Source: Methanobacteriota archaeon
Lineage (GTDB): Archaea; Altiarchaeota; Altiarchaeia; IMC4; QMZM01
Length of the DNA: 5,569 nt
Direction of reading: 5' to 3'
Assembly: GCA_021731385.1 (NCBI GenBank)
Contig: JAKFXM010000106.1
Location: 1 to 5,569, forward strand
Part shown: positions 5,385-5,569 of the stretch, in pieces
How positions within the stretch are numbered: the stretch's first letter is position 1
Layout of the letters: every line of letters starts with the position of its first letter
The notes under the pieces: generated by a model
What the model was told of the DNA's origin: nothing
What the model saw: only the letters and a program-made list of their open reading frames with translations
Database searches by the model: none
Position numbers and translations under genes: made by a program

Positions 5385-5511
5385 AATTTCCTCACAAGAA
5401 AAATTTTGCCACGCAAAATTTTTGTGTGGCTGAGAGGCGTAACCTCTCAGACATATGTCAGAGCCCAAAGGCTCTGCCACATGCCCAATCAGAGCAATGC
5501 TCTGATTCGGG
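5356..5511. repeat. array of six or more different short inverted repeats
   Basis: Consecutive hairpins fill about 155 bases. AAAATTTCCT/AGGAAATTTT occupies 5356-5378 (10-bp stem, loop TGC). AAAAATTTTGC/GCAAAATTTTT occupies 5399-5423 (11 bp, loop CAC). CTGAGAGG/CCTCTCAG occupies 5430-5450 (8 bp, loop CGTAA). The palindrome GACATATGTC lies at 5450-5459. CAGAGCC/GGCTCTG occupies 5459-5476 (7 bp, loop CAAA). AATCAGAGC/GCTCTGATT occupies 5487-5507 (9 bp, loop AAT, lengthened by CCC/GGG around one bulged C). The stems differ in sequence, so this is neither a CRISPR nor a simple tandem repeat. The array interrupts dph2 and encodes no recognisable protein. Confidence 0.7.
5425..5481 (+). other. possible branched RNA or cruciform fold within the array
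   Basis: TGTGGC (5425-5430) pairs with GCCACA (5476-5481), with possible wobble pairs just outside. This stem would enclose the hairpin at 5430-5450, the GACATATGTC palindrome and the hairpin at 5459-5476, giving a multi-armed shape. It shares single bases with the inner stems, so not all arms can be full length at once. It is not a tRNA, because no TTCRA loop, anticodon arm geometry or acceptor pairing is present. Confidence 0.3.
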
Positions 5512-5569
5512 AAACATTATAATTATTCTACTTTAGAGGAAATTTTACTGCTCTGTAATTATACGAATC
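5512..5569. other. AT-rich end of window without a recognisable gene
   Basis: No frame continues dph2 in a recognisable way. One plus-strand frame is open from the TTC at 5506 to the end of the window (for example STLEEILLLCN), but it has no start codon and is too short to assign. Confidence 0.3.

Noticed and set aside
5356..5511. CRISPR array or tRNA gene
   Set aside because: The stems differ from one another, there are no regular repeats and spacers, and no tRNA TTCRA loop or acceptor stem is present.
5506..5569. Continuation of dph2 after the hairpin array
   Set aside because: No frame gives recognisable Dph2 sequence in the remaining bases, so the rest of the gene cannot be claimed.

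Overview
This window looks archaeal. The anchor gene is a complete archaeal/eukaryotic-type initiation factor aIF5B, followed by the start of dph2, a diphthamide biosynthesis gene of archaea and eukaryotes. Starts mostly lack Shine-Dalgarno sites, and TATA-like boxes sit about 25-36 bases upstream, as expected for leaderless or short-leader archaeal transcripts. Base composition is AT-rich. The exact lineage cannot be read from the sequence; the insertion sequences resemble those of methanogen-type euryarchaea, but such elements move freely.

Left part (1-1894): a small minus-strand hypothetical gene (91-396) lies just beside a 1342-bp ISH3-type insertion sequence (408-1749). The element has matching 13-bp ends and a perfect 5-bp target duplication, TTGAT. 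Its transposase is broken by a one-base frameshift in an A5G3 run. Removing the element on paper restores a 33-codon minus-strand ORF with its own TATA box and GAGGT site. That ORF overlaps the start of the 91-396 gene, so the element seems to have split a two-gene operon.

Middle (1895-2510): a scar of two unrelated transposase remnants abutting in the same orientation. One is the C-terminal half of an IS6/IS240-like enzyme lacking one catalytic Asp. The other is an N-terminal piece of an IS4/IS5-type DDE enzyme. The scar ends right beside the promoter of infB (aIF5B, 2554-4296).

Right part (4297-5569): two strong hairpins separate infB from a convergent winged-helix regulator (4379-4723, minus). 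This regulator is divergent from a second small, possibly winged-helix protein (4785-5063, plus), and both may share a palindromic TATTTAAATA box. Dph2 follows 21 bases later but stops after 99 residues, where a dense array of different short inverted repeats begins (5356-5511). That array, flanked by a near-direct repeat, is the least explained structure in the window.

Functionally, aIF5B acts in ribosomal subunit joining and Dph2 in modifying elongation factor aEF2, so the housekeeping genes share a translation theme. The regulator pair and the mobile-element damage lie between and around them.
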